The notes under the pieces were generated by a model. That model had not been told where the DNA came from. It was given only the letters and a program-made list of their open reading frames with translations, and did no database searches. A stretch of 64,000 nucleotides of DNA from Shewanella canadensis (lineage in GTDB: Bacteria; Pseudomonadota; Gammaproteobacteria; Enterobacterales; Shewanellaceae): assembly GCF_003966225.1 (NCBI RefSeq), contig NZ_RXNU01000002.1, positions 62,001 to 126,000 of the forward strand. The letters are read 5' to 3'. The position numbers and the translations under genes were made by a program. Below are positions 9,515 to 18,886 of this stretch, piece after piece (position 1 is the first letter of the stretch; every line of letters begins with the position of its first letter).

Positions 9515-10710
9515 GCAGACAGATTGAATTTAAAACAATTTTACTGGTTTGTTTAATCATCAGTGTCGGGCAATTTAGCATGGGCTTGGTGTTTCCATCA
9601 CTGCCCTGGATAGCCAAAGACTTTGCGATTTCCCACGAACGGGCTCAGATATTAGTCAGTATTTACCTGCTTGGATTTGGCCCATCTCAATTTATTTATG
9701 GTCCGGTTTCCGATGCGCTAGGACGCAAAAAAGTGTTGTTGATTGGGCTTATGATCGCCATGATGGGTCTATTGATGATCATTTTCCTCAGCCATTCATT
9801 TACTGGAATGGTGTTAGGCCGTTTCCTGCAAGGTTTGGGGACGGGATGTTGTGCAGTATTGGCACGAGCTTCCACACGAGATCGCTTCAGTGGTGCAGAA
9901 CTTCCGGTTGCAATGTCCTACATTGCAATGGCTGCATCGATTACGCCTCTGATGGCTCCTGTGATCGGTGGCTTCATCAACTTCCACTTTGGCTGGACTA
10001 TGGTGTTCATCTCCTTACTGGGCTATGTCTCTCTCGTTTGGGCGATCATTGCATTGCGATTCCAAGAGACTGTCGGCCAAACCACTCAGATCCCATCACC
10101 AAGGAAGATGTTACAGCAGTATCGTGAGCTACTGAGTTCACGTTACTTCATGAGTTTCGCCAGCATAGGTTGGCTGAACTTCAGTTTGATGATCACCACG
10201 ATTTCGGTGATGCCATTCATCATGCAAAACCAAATTGGTATGACGTCTGATAAATACGCGATGTGGGCGCTTATCCCTGCGCTCGGGATGTTAGCTGGTG
10301 CCAGCATATGTAATCGTATGCGCCCTATTATCGGCAGTAAGAAACTGCTGTTATCTACTCCAGTGCTGCATGTTGCTGCTGCACTATGGTTATTCTTCTG
10401 CCCAACTGAGCCTCTGTATTTAATGCTAGGACAGCTATTGATGATACTGGGCAACAGTATAGCCTTACCTTGCGTTCAGGCCATGGTGATGCAGCCATAC
10501 AAGAAACAGGCGGGAGCAGCTGCGGCCATGTCCGGAGGCGGACAAATGGTGGTATCTTCCATCGTCAGCATGGTGCTGGTTCATTTAGGGTTGAGCCAAG
10601 CGTGGCACCTTTCTTTGATCATTGTGGTCTTTGCCGCAATCACGCTCAGTAATGTTCTCCGTGGTTTTGCCACCCCGGAAGCCTTGCAGCAAACCGCAGC
10701 AACTCAATAG
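9511..10710 (+). CDS. MFS multidrug exporter, Bcr/EmrD-like (12-TM DHA1 family)
   Basis: A 399-residue protein with twelve predicted membrane helices and the DHA1 family motif A (GPVSDALGRKKVLLIG, about residues 69-84) after the second helix, plus a motif-C-like region in the fifth helix. Drug:proton antiport at the inner membrane is the expected role; the substrate is unknown. It resembles Vibrio EmrD-type exporters in its N-terminal sequence. It starts at a GTG overlapping the stop of the resolvase-like gene, so the two form one transcription unit that may have been gained together. Confidence 0.85.
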   Translation: MSRQIEFKTILLVCLIISVGQFSMGLVFPSLPWIAKDFAISHERAQILVSIYLLGFGPSQFIYGPVSDALGRKKVLLIGLMIAMMGLLMIIFLSHSFTGMVLGRFLQGLGTGCCAVLARASTRDRFSGAELPVAMSYIAMAASITPLMAPVIGGFINFHFGWTMVFISLLGYVSLVWAIIALRFQETVGQTTQIPSPRKMLQQYRELLSSRYFMSFASIGWLNFSLMITTISVMPFIMQNQIGMTSDKYAMWALIPALGMLAGASICNRMRPIIGSKKLLLSTPVLHVAAALWLFFCPTEPLYLMLGQLLMILGNSIALPCVQAMVMQPYKKQAGAAAAMSGGGQMVVSSIVSMVLVHLGLSQAWHLSLIIVVFAAITLSNVLRGFATPEALQQTAATQ

Positions 10711-10900
10711 CCCAAACGTTCTGAGATGAAATGGCTGTAAGTAACAGATAGAGCGAGAAGGTAACTCTCCTCACTCTATCCTTAACTTATAACTTACCGC
10801 TTCCAACTTTCTCAGCTCTATTTTTAACTTACAGCTTACAGCTATCTCTGCTCTTTCTTGAACTCGCGACTCGATGCTCGAACCTCGAAACTTCTCAGCT
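10711..10900. repeat. Degenerate intergenic repeat family member
   Basis: Between convergent genes (exporter and metE) lies a run of imperfect repeats such as CAGCTCTATTTTTAACTTACAGCTTACAGCT and CTTGAACTCGCGACTCG. The same vocabulary occurs at 8590-8680 and in part at 14400-14445. No gene is visible. Confidence 0.45.
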
Positions 10901-13210
10901 CTAACCTAACCTTCTTCTCAGTACCTTAGTCGCTTGTACCAGGTTCTGAAGTGCCGGCTCCACTTCATCCCAAGTGCGGGTCTTGAGGCCGCAATCTGGG
11001 TTAACCCAGAGCTGGCGAAGCGGGATCTTATGGGCCGCCTTCTCGATGAGTGTCACCATCTCATCCACCGTCGGCGTGTTCGGCGTATGGATATCGTAGA
11101 CTCCGGGGCCAATTTCGTTGGGGTATTCGAAATCCTCGAAGGCGGTGAGCAGCTCCATGCGTGAGCGTGAGGTTTCAATGGTTATCACATCCGCATCCAT
11201 GGCGGCGATAGCTTTGATCGTTTCATTAAACTCGCTATAACACATGTGCGTATGGATCTGAGTCTCATCATCCACGCCTGCGGCGCTGAGTTTAAAGGCA
11301 TCCACCGCCCACTTAAGGTAGGTATCCCAATCGCTCCTCTTCAGCGGCAGCCCTTCACGGAACGCCGGTTCATCGATCTGAATAATGCCGATCCCGGCAT
11401 TTTGAAGATCGATCACCTCATCTCTAATTGCTAAGCCGATCTGGGTCGCTATCTGCTCACGGCTGATATCTTCGCGGGCAAAGGACCAGTGCAAGATAGT
11501 CACGGGGCCGGTCAACATCCCCTTTACCGGTTTCTCGGTCAGACTCTGGGCATAGCCTGCCCAATCGACTGTCATAGGCTTAGGACGTGATACATCACCA
11601 TAGATAAGTGGCGGCTTAACACAGCGAGAGCCATAGCTTTGTACCCAACCAAACTGAGTAAAGCCAACGCCTTGCAACTGTTCACCAAAGTACTCGACCA
11701 TGTCGTTACGCTCGGCCTCGCCGTGCACCAGTACATCGATGCCCAGCTTAAGTTGACGCTCGACCGTATCTTTGGTCACCTGACGCAACTGGTCGTTATA
11801 AAACGTTTCGGTGATCTCACCTTTACGCCAGCGACTACGTAATCCACGAATAGCCGGGGTTTGAGGAAACGACCCTATGGTCGTGGTCGGTAGCAACGGC
11901 AATCGATACTTTTGCTGCTGCAGGGTCTGTCTGCCGGCAAACCCAGTATCGCGCTCATAATCATCACGGCTCAGCGCTGCGACTCTGCTGTTCACTTGTC
12001 TGTCAGCGGCCTCTGCCCGTGCGTTTCGACGCGAAACACAGGTGGCTCTGATCACATCGATTTTGGCTATGTCGCCACTGCTTTCGGGCGTGGTGAGTAA
12101 TCTTTTTAACTGAGCCAGCTCAGACAATTTCTGTTTAGCGAAAGAGAGCTGCTGCTTCAGCGCCGGTTCCAGCTCCACCTCGACATCCAGATCTACAGGG
12201 GTATGCAATAACGAGCAGGAGGGCGCTATCCATACCCGTCCCTTAAGATCGTTCACCACTGGGGCGATGCGATCGGCAATCGAGTCGATATCTGCCGCCC
12301 AAACGTTTCGGCCATTGATCACCCCCAGTGATAAAATCTGCTCGGCTCTAAGGTTGGCGGCAAATCCGGCGAGTTGCTCGGGCGCAGTCACCAGATCGAG
12401 GTGAAGACCCGCCACCGGCAGGGCTGAGACCAGCGATTGATGATGAGCAATCGTACCGTAGTAAGTGGCGAGTAATACTTTTACCTCAACGTGTTGCAGC
12501 GCTTCATAGGCAGAAGCAATAGCCCCTTGCCAATCGCTATCGAGTTCAAGGGCTAAAATAGGCTCCTCCAGTTGAACCCACTCGACTCCCTGAGATGAGA
12601 AACGCGCTAAGATATCCCCGTAAGTCTTAAGCAGCTGAGGTAACAGGGTTAACTTATCGAACTCACCTCCCACCGCCTTAGCCAGATAAAGATAAGAAAC
12701 CGGGCCTAACAGCACGGGTTTAGCCTTATAGCCTAATGACTGAGCCTCACTGACCTCATCGAATATCTGTTCATAGGCGACAGTGAAGCTTTGATCGGCT
12801 TCCAGTTCCGGAACGATATAGTGATAGTTCGTATTGAAGTATTTGGTCATCTCTGCGGCCGGGGCATCGCCTCCCGTTGGTGCGCGACCACGGGCAACCC
12901 TAAACAGAGTATCTAAATCGACTCTATCGGCCTGATCTTCTCCGCGGTGACGCTCAGGGATAGCGTTAAGTGTCGCACTAAGCGTAAGCACATGATCATA
13001 ATAGGCAAAGTCGCCGACAGGCAGGAGTTCCACTCCGGCCTTGGCTTGCCATTCCCAGTGAGTGCTGCGCAGCGCTTTGGCAATCTGGGTTAACTCGGCT
13101 TGGGTTATCTCACCACGCCAATACTTTTCCTGAGCAAACTTGAGCTCACGTTGACGACCAATTCGGGGAAATCCTAGATTCGCTATCGTTACCTCTTTCA
13201 AAGTTTGCAT
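10901..13210 (-). CDS. metE: Cobalamin-independent methionine synthase MetE
   Basis: A 769-residue cytoplasmic enzyme with the two homologous MetE barrels. The N-terminal signature NLGFPRIG is present. The C-terminal half has the TTTIGSFPQT folate-domain start, IQIDEPAFREGLPL, and the zinc-ligand segments HTHMCYSEF and NPDCGLKTR. It transfers the methyl group of 5-methyltetrahydropteroyltri-glutamate to homocysteine to make methionine. Length equals the usual ~755-770. An AAAAGG lies 9-14 bases upstream of the ATG. It is divergent from metR, and the intergenic region contains candidate MetJ and MetR sites, so activation by MetR and repression by MetJ are likely. Confidence 0.97.
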   Translation of the reverse strand: MQTLKEVTIANLGFPRIGRQRELKFAQEKYWRGEITQAELTQIAKALRSTHWEWQAKAGVELLPVGDFAYYDHVLTLSATLNAIPERHRGEDQADRVDLDTLFRVARGRAPTGGDAPAAEMTKYFNTNYHYIVPELEADQSFTVAYEQIFDEVSEAQSLGYKAKPVLLGPVSYLYLAKAVGGEFDKLTLLPQLLKTYGDILARFSSQGVEWVQLEEPILALELDSDWQGAIASAYEALQHVEVKVLLATYYGTIAHHQSLVSALPVAGLHLDLVTAPEQLAGFAANLRAEQILSLGVINGRNVWAADIDSIADRIAPVVNDLKGRVWIAPSCSLLHTPVDLDVEVELEPALKQQLSFAKQKLSELAQLKRLLTTPESSGDIAKIDVIRATCVSRRNARAEAADRQVNSRVAALSRDDYERDTGFAGRQTLQQQKYRLPLLPTTTIGSFPQTPAIRGLRSRWRKGEITETFYNDQLRQVTKDTVERQLKLGIDVLVHGEAERNDMVEYFGEQLQGVGFTQFGWVQSYGSRCVKPPLIYGDVSRPKPMTVDWAGYAQSLTEKPVKGMLTGPVTILHWSFAREDISREQIATQIGLAIRDEVIDLQNAGIGIIQIDEPAFREGLPLKRSDWDTYLKWAVDAFKLSAAGVDDETQIHTHMCYSEFNETIKAIAAMDADVITIETSRSRMELLTAFEDFEYPNEIGPGVYDIHTPNTPTVDEMVTLIEKAAHKIPLRQLWVNPDCGLKTRTWDEVEPALQNLVQATKVLRRRLG

Positions 13211-13315
13211 ATTGTATACCTTTTTGCTTTAATGTGAGCAGAATTCAGAGTAAACGCGCCAATAGCCTTGTTGTTGCTCGTGGTGATTTAACATCTGTCG
13301 ATGCAAAACACACTT

Positions 13316-13339
13316 GGGCGTCTGGACGTCTAGAAGTTT
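13316..13339. promoter_or_regulatory. Candidate MetJ operator: three tandem met boxes
   Basis: Three consecutive 8-mers, GGGCGTCT, GGACGTCT and AGAAGTTT, match the met box AGACGTCT at 6, 7 and 6 of 8 positions in correct 8-base phase. MetJ binds such tandem boxes with S-adenosylmethionine. The site lies between divergent metE and metR, which are known MetJ targets in enteric bacteria. Confidence 0.7.
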
Positions 13340-13387
13340 ATTGTGTTAGGCTATTTGCTGACAAACGAATTGATTTCAAGCGCAACA

Positions 13388-13400
13388 TGAACAAAATTCA
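13388..13400. promoter_or_regulatory. Candidate MetR binding site
   Basis: TGAACAAAATTCA is an exact match to the MetR consensus TGAAnnnnnTTCA, 23 bases upstream of the metR start. It could serve metR autoregulation and metE activation. Confidence 0.7.
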
Positions 13401-13423
13401 TGTAGGGATAAACGGGTATATAT

Positions 13424-14329
13424 ATGATAGAGCTTAGACACTTACGAACACTAGTTGCCCTGAAGGAGAGTGGAAGTCTAGCTGGCGCCGCCAAGAAACG
13501 TTTCGTCACTCAGTCGGCTCTTTCCCATCAGATTAAAGAGCTGGAGACCCGAATTAACTCCTCTATTTTTGTCAGAAAGAGCAAACCCCTGTCATTCACA
13601 CAAGAGGGAGCCAGACTGCTAAACCTTGCCGAGGAGATCCTGCCTAAGGTGATTGAAACTGAATCAGATCTTAAACAGGGACTCAGGGACGAACATAATC
13701 AGTTGGGCGTCGGTATCGAGTGTCACAGCTGTTTTCGCTGGTTGATGCCGGTAATGGAAGAGTTCAGAAACGCCTACCCTCAAGCCAATTTAGATCTCTC
13801 CAGTCGTCACCTGTTCGATTCACTCAATGCGCTCGAAATGGGAGAGCTGGACGTGGTACTCACCTCAGATCCGGTTCCCGGTCAGGCCCTTGCCTACCAG
13901 CACCTGTTCGATTTCGAGGTCAAACTTGTCGTCGCCAACGATCATCCTCTGGCATCATTGGAGTATGTCACCCCAAAGCAACTGGAGAAGCTGACCATCA
14001 TCAGCTACCCGGTTCCCTTAGCGCGATTAGATCTGTATCGACACTTTCTTGAACCCGCTGGCGTCGAAGCGGGTGAGCAGCTTAGCTGCGATCTGACCAT
14101 GATGTTACTTCAACGTATCGCCTGCAAAGACGGTATCGCGGCCCTGCCGACTTGGTCTATCAGCGAGTCCCATGGTTTAAACCTCACCGCAGTTAAGTTA
14201 GGCACAGAAGGACTGAAGCGTCCACTGTTCGGGGCCTACAGAAAAGATGGAGTTAATGCCGCCTTGGCACAGAAATGGCTCGAATTAGTCGCCATCGAAG
14301 GGATAGCGAAACAACATAAGTTGAATTAA
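13424..14329 (+). CDS. metR: LysR-type regulator MetR
   Basis: A 301-residue LysR-type transcription factor: N-terminal winged helix (about residues 1-60; HLRTLVALKESGSLAGAAKK, then SALSHQIKELE) and a C-terminal co-inducer domain. The sequence character and divergent position next to metE identify it as MetR, which uses homocysteine as co-inducer to activate metE and related genes. The ATG at 13424 lacks a strong ribosome-binding site, but the start agrees with the family. Its own promoter region holds candidate MetJ and MetR sites. Confidence 0.92.
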   Translation: MIELRHLRTLVALKESGSLAGAAKKRFVTQSALSHQIKELETRINSSIFVRKSKPLSFTQEGARLLNLAEEILPKVIETESDLKQGLRDEHNQLGVGIECHSCFRWLMPVMEEFRNAYPQANLDLSSRHLFDSLNALEMGELDVVLTSDPVPGQALAYQHLFDFEVKLVVANDHPLASLEYVTPKQLEKLTIISYPVPLARLDLYRHFLEPAGVEAGEQLSCDLTMMLLQRIACKDGIAALPTWSISESHGLNLTAVKLGTEGLKRPLFGAYRKDGVNAALAQKWLELVAIEGIAKQHKLN

Positions 14330-14446
14330 TTGAAGGTACGAGATCCTAGGATCTGGCAGTGAGTTCCTAGGATATTGCAATAAAGACAGGGCAAAGAAAG
14401 TTGCGAGTCGCGAGCTACAGCCTAATGCTCGTAACTCGAATCTTCT

Positions 14447-15175
14447 TTATAACGGCTTAAGCAGCTGATTTCTCATCGACAAGACGCGGCGAAGAACCAA
14501 ACCTGGCGAGTTAGGATCGCGAGTCTGGCGTAAATTATGCGCTATCATGAATTCATCTTTCAGCTCTTCATCTAACCCCAGAGATTCGAACGCTTCTATG
14601 GTTAATGTCTGCTTTTGGTTATCGATGAGTGTCTTGATGATACTCAAGGGGAAAGACTCTTCCGACTCGGCATTCAGATAAGCAAATGCGGTCAGAGCGA
14701 TAATCTCGCCGAAGACGCTGAACAGGGCTAAGGTTTGCACTTCATCGGGATTAATATCCACCCCTTCCATCTGATGCAAGCTGTCAACGGCATCGGCAGC
14801 GATACTCTCGGTCAGCGCCCAATATCCAAACACCAGCTTCTTATACGGCTGAGGTAACTCGTCGAGACGCTCTTTAAGATAAAAAGTGAATGCATAGCGA
14901 TAGATGTTGACCTGACCTAACCTAACCAGTGCATCTTTGAGAGAGCGGTTCTTCGATGTATTACCACTGACAAAAGCGGCCGACTGGCTACGCCATAGCA
15001 TATGGGCCGCTAATGCGGGATCTGATGACACAATATCGATGACATTACGAATATCACCATCGGCAATAATGGCTTTCTTTAACGGGATCAAAATACCCCG
15101 GCGACCAATTACTTGCTCTTCGTTACTAATAATTGCACGTACTTGAGTGAATACTTGATGCTCAAGATCTGTCAT
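14447..15175 (-). CDS. HDOD domain protein
   Basis: A 242-residue cytoplasmic protein with the helical HDOD fold: DIVSSDPALAAHMLWRSQSA, then the SLKDALVRLGQ segment and a long helical rest. HDOD proteins act in stress or second-messenger signalling but lack the catalytic HD phosphohydrolase residues. No output domain is fused. It is convergent with metR and has no close operon partner. Confidence 0.75.
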   Translation of the reverse strand: MTDLEHQVFTQVRAIISNEEQVIGRRGILIPLKKAIIADGDIRNVIDIVSSDPALAAHMLWRSQSAAFVSGNTSKNRSLKDALVRLGQVNIYRYAFTFYLKERLDELPQPYKKLVFGYWALTESIAADAVDSLHQMEGVDINPDEVQTLALFSVFGEIIALTAFAYLNAESEESFPLSIIKTLIDNQKQTLTIEAFESLGLDEELKDEFMIAHNLRQTRDPNSPGLVLRRVLSMRNQLLKPL

Positions 15176-15562
15176 GAGAACTTTTTAACCTACTTTTTAT
15201 GATGGTACGACACCATTTGTTATCGGGGAATTTACCCATAAAAGGGCTATCAGGGTCAAGTTGATTTCGTCTAAATGAATACTTTAACTCGATTTATCTG
15301 CCTTATGTCTGATAACAAGGATAATATCACTCCATGGGGCAAATAAAAAAGGTCAATATAAGCCTCGAGAAAATCCCCTCCCCCTGAAGTATGGTCATTT
15401 TATCGCCATAATCATAGGTTCTAAATCATAGGTTCGATGAATAATATCCCTTGAAACGATTCTCAGCGGTTTATAACGGCTTGAGCACACAGATAGGTGC
15501 TGAAGTTTTATTGCGCCACTCTTCTCTCCTGTCCAATATCAACCGAGTATAAGCCTATGAGT
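15176..15562. other. Intergenic region, no gene seen
   Basis: This 387-base stretch contains short AT-rich runs and a CCCCTCCCCCTG tract but no convincing frame, RNA or terminator. It presumably carries the HDOD gene promoter. Confidence 0.4.
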
Positions 15563-16168
15563 TTACAGGGCTTCAACCTGAATAAGGCGACGGTGTATCA
15601 CTTCGGCTAAAGCCCTGTAACCCGCACCGTTAAGGTGAATCGTATCTGACTTCATTGCAGCTGTTTTCAATAGGTCCGTTAACTCATCTTCTATCAGGAT
15701 CACCCCGTAGGTTTCGGCCAGCTCGCTGTAGAGCGCTGCCGGAGAGAGAAAGATACCCTTACGGGGAACGGCCACCAGCACCACAGGGATCGATCGTCTC
15801 TGGGCCAGCTCAATCATCTGCGCCAGATTAGCCTTAGTCTGGCCAATATTCTGGTTACGCAGAAAGTCGTTACCACCTTCCATCAAGATCAGCAGATCCG
15901 GTGAATCGTATTCTAAGAGCTGCGTCAGCCTATCCAGTCCTTGCGTGGTGGTCTCGCCGGATACCCCGGCATTGATCACCCGCTTCTGTGAGAGACCCGC
16001 CAACATCGTAGGGTAATCTTGCCCCCTCGCCGCCCCCTTGCCATAGGTCAGGCTATCTCCAAATGCCCAGATCTCGGCATCACTCGAAAGCGGCTCAAGC
16101 TTAGGGCCAGAGCAAGCCGAAAGCAGAAATAAAGCTATCGAGAACAATCCGGCTAATACTCTTTTCAT
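15563..16168 (-). CDS. GDSL/SGNH-family arylesterase-lysophospholipase, lipoprotein
   Basis: A 201-residue SGNH hydrolase with block I (AFGDSLTYG, catalytic Ser), block III (GGNDFLR, oxyanion Asn) and block V (DTIHLNGAGY, catalytic Asp and His). The N-terminus ends in a lipobox (LLSACSG), so it is probably a lipoprotein, unlike E. coli TesA which is a soluble periplasmic enzyme. Expected activity is hydrolysis of acyl esters or thioesters. AGGAGAGAG lies just before the ATG at 16168. It stands downstream of the HDOD gene's promoter region and is followed by no further gene in its direction before 15175. Confidence 0.88.
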   Translation of the reverse strand: MKRVLAGLFSIALFLLSACSGPKLEPLSSDAEIWAFGDSLTYGKGAARGQDYPTMLAGLSQKRVINAGVSGETTTQGLDRLTQLLEYDSPDLLILMEGGNDFLRNQNIGQTKANLAQMIELAQRRSIPVVLVAVPRKGIFLSPAALYSELAETYGVILIEDELTDLLKTAAMKSDTIHLNGAGYRALAEVIHRRLIQVEAL

Positions 16169-16255
16169 TCTCTCTCCTTTGAACGTTAGTTTTAAGTTTT
16201 AAGTTAAAGATAGAGCAGCGAATAAACCGTAGCTCCTAGCTCAAATTTAACACAT

Positions 16256-16282
16256 AAAAAAGCCAGACCTGAGGTCTGGCTT
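16256..16282 (-). terminator. Rho-independent terminator after the TonB receptor gene
   Basis: A perfect 11-bp stem (AAGCCAGACCT/AGGTCTGGCTT) with a one-base centre (a tight loop in practice) is followed on the minus strand by a T-run, about 75 bases past the stop of the receptor. Confidence 0.8.
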
Positions 16283-16354
16283 AAAGAAAAACCTAAGGCT
16301 CTTGAACCTAAGCTTTCTATCCTAAGTTCTCGTCCCTAAGTTCTAGTTCCTTCT

Positions 16355-18373
16355 TTAAAAGCGATAACTTGCCGTCAGACGCAGGGCACGTCCGGTACCC
16401 GCATAATAGCCATTGTAACTAACGCCGCCAAAATTACTGTAATAACCGGCACTGACATATTGCTCATCTAATAGGTTATCGACACGGAAGCTGGCAAGCC
16501 AGGCATCACGGGTATAGTTAACCGCCAGGTTAGTTAACCAATATGAGTCCAGCTTAGGGTCGGCATTGCCATTGTCACCCTCGATAAAGCGCTCTCCGGT
16601 GTAGACCAGTTCGGTAAACACCTGCCAGTTTTGATCTGCATCGATGCTGAAATAGCCACGGCCAGTGTGCTCAGCCACCCAGGAAAGCTGCTTACCTTCA
16701 TTAACGCCATCGGTAAATTCGGCATCGATATAGTTGTACTCGGCGCCCAGTTGTACCTTATCGGTTAGCTGCCAATCCCAGTCGGCACTCATACCGTAGC
16801 GACGTGATGCATCGGCGTTCACATTGGCACCGGGAAAGCTACCACCAGCAGGGGTTTCGGCACTCGGATCGAATACAATCTCATCTTCAAGTTCTAAACG
16901 GTACGCACTCAAACGTAATGTGTGCGACTTAGGTGTCCAGTCCCAACCCGCTTCATATGAGCGACCCGTCTGCGGCTTAAGACCAACAACACTGGCTGGT
17001 GTATAAGCCTGCTCATCGACCTTAGCGAAACGGAAATTATCATCGGCGCGCAGATAGAGCCTGTGTGCGGTCGTTGGACGATAGTTAAGACCCAGCTCGA
17101 AGGCGTGTGCATCTTGATCTAACTCAACACCATTGGGATATGCAGCAGGGTCAACCAGTTCATCGGTCACTTCTGCATAGCGGCCACCCACAACATAGCT
17201 GAGACTCTTAGATAATGGCACGGTCGCTTGCACATAGGCACTGGCGAGTTTCTGAACATTGCCACGACCGCTGCTAAATTCAGACTCACCGCGGCTCAAG
17301 TCGATACCGGTGACGATATTCAAGTCACCCTTTTCGGTAGCGATATTAGCCACAGCTTTAGGAGTAAACTCTAACAGTGAGCGCGTGTCTTTTCTCGATG
17401 TGCCCCAATCATTAAGCCCGGTGATCAGGGTCTCGGAATAATTAAGATCGGCACCGAGAGACCACTCGTCGTTGAGTTGATACTTATATCCACTACGGGC
17501 AGCCGTAGTCATGTCGTGCATATAGCTATCAAATGCACCCGGTGACGTCGCATTCGATTGGCGAGGGTCTTCCTTAATCTGATCCTCAGTCAACGCCCCT
17601 GTCAACTCACGATCGTTATCGTAGTAGCTGGCCTCAACGAAAAAGTCCTGTGGCCCATCTTCATATTGCAGGCGACCTAATACAGACGAGGTCTTGTTGG
17701 CGTTGTGCTCACGATAGTTATCACCTTGGTTATAACTGGCCGCAGCGTAGTAACGCCAGGTATCACTGATGGCACCCGAGATATCACCTTTGCCTTCATA
17801 GGTATCGAAGCTTCCACCAGACAGCTGAATTCCGCCGCCTGCACTGTTTGGTGCCTTAGTGATGATATTAATCACACCGCCCACCGCCTGATCGCCATAG
17901 AGTACACCGGCACTGCCCGACAGTATTTCGACGCGCTCTATCTGATTGAGTGGGATGGCATTGATACTTGGTGCCGCAATATCAATATTATTCAAACGGC
18001 GACCATCGACTAGGATAAGGGTATTGTTAGCCGCTTGGCTGGCAGAAAAGCCACGCATGGCGAACACGGCGCCGGAATTCGAGTCCGAGATCTGTATGCC
18101 ACTCTGTCCACGCAGCACTTCGGTCAGTGTCGTCGCGCCGCTCATCTCGATGGCTGCCATATCGATAATGTTCACATTTGCGGCAATATTAAGCGGTGTA
18201 TTTTCACTGCGCCCGATGATGGTTATCACCTCATCCACAGTGTTAGTCACGCCGGCATCGGTTTGTGATGAATCGGCCGCGAAAGCCACTGTCGACGCTG
18301 ACAAGGCCAGAGCACTGCCGATTAGCATGGCTAATTTTGATAATTTGTTTGATTGTCTAGCTTGAGTACCCAT
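16355..18373 (-). CDS. TonB-dependent outer-membrane receptor, probably BtuB-type (cobalamin)
   Basis: A 672-residue protein: signal peptide to about residue 33, a TonB-box-like segment (DEVITIIGR, about residues 47-55), a plug domain (LRGQSGIQI, ILVDGRRLN, VERVEIL-like and GVINIITK segments) and a C-terminal 22-strand barrel ending in aromatic SYRF. The family imports large ligands using the TonB system. A cobalamin riboswitch in the leader indicates a B12 or corrinoid ligand, although the sequence is not a close BtuB match that I can name. An AGGAG lies about 10 bases before the start. High B12 would switch it off through the riboswitch. It ends in a strong terminator. Confidence 0.87.
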   Translation of the reverse strand: MGTQARQSNKLSKLAMLIGSALALSASTVAFAADSSQTDAGVTNTVDEVITIIGRSENTPLNIAANVNIIDMAAIEMSGATTLTEVLRGQSGIQISDSNSGAVFAMRGFSASQAANNTLILVDGRRLNNIDIAAPSINAIPLNQIERVEILSGSAGVLYGDQAVGGVINIITKAPNSAGGGIQLSGGSFDTYEGKGDISGAISDTWRYYAAASYNQGDNYREHNANKTSSVLGRLQYEDGPQDFFVEASYYDNDRELTGALTEDQIKEDPRQSNATSPGAFDSYMHDMTTAARSGYKYQLNDEWSLGADLNYSETLITGLNDWGTSRKDTRSLLEFTPKAVANIATEKGDLNIVTGIDLSRGESEFSSGRGNVQKLASAYVQATVPLSKSLSYVVGGRYAEVTDELVDPAAYPNGVELDQDAHAFELGLNYRPTTAHRLYLRADDNFRFAKVDEQAYTPASVVGLKPQTGRSYEAGWDWTPKSHTLRLSAYRLELEDEIVFDPSAETPAGGSFPGANVNADASRRYGMSADWDWQLTDKVQLGAEYNYIDAEFTDGVNEGKQLSWVAEHTGRGYFSIDADQNWQVFTELVYTGERFIEGDNGNADPKLDSYWLTNLAVNYTRDAWLASFRVDNLLDEQYVSAGYYSNFGGVSYNGYYAGTGRALRLTASYRF

Positions 18374-18499
18374 TTTACCTTTAACTCCTGAAAGGAAAAC
18401 GGGGCAAAGATGTCACGACGAGGCCAAGTTCAGTTCACTGAATTCAATCACCCTATCGCATCTCGAGATCTGCCCGCCGAAATCTCAAAATCATCTAAT

Positions 18500-18695
18500 G
18501 GGCCGGTCTCCGGACTGAGGCTATTCGGTAAGATCAAAAGACCTTTATCCGAGCAAGTAGGGGCTTTCTAACGCCCTTCCATTATCAGTGTAATAGATAG
18601 ACGCACCTCACTTTCACCTTTCACCGTTGCGGGGGCAGTGCCAGATTTTCACAGGCTTCCCGATTATCCTTTCTCTCTCACTCAAGGCGTTTGCA
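18500..18695 (-). ncRNA. Cobalamin riboswitch
   Basis: Read on the minus strand, the leader shows GGGAAGCCTGTGAAAATC, then CACTGCCCCCGCAACGGTG, and near its 3' side AGTCCGGAGACCGGCC. These are the conserved blocks of the AdoCbl riboswitch, in the right order and over the right length (about 195 bases). It lies about 127 bases upstream of the TonB receptor start, which supports B12 control of that gene. Confidence 0.9.
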
Positions 18696-18886
18696 CTAAC
18701 ATTCACATCACACCAAAAGCAGACAGAGCAGGCACCACAAAAGATTGACAGCATAAATCTTGTTATTGATTTGCTCTAAAACGTCTCCGGATTAACAACC
18801 GGATCACGATTGGCCGCATTATAGACGTCTATACGTATAAATGTCTAATATTTGCGAGGAACAATAAATTCCTCATCCAGAATATA

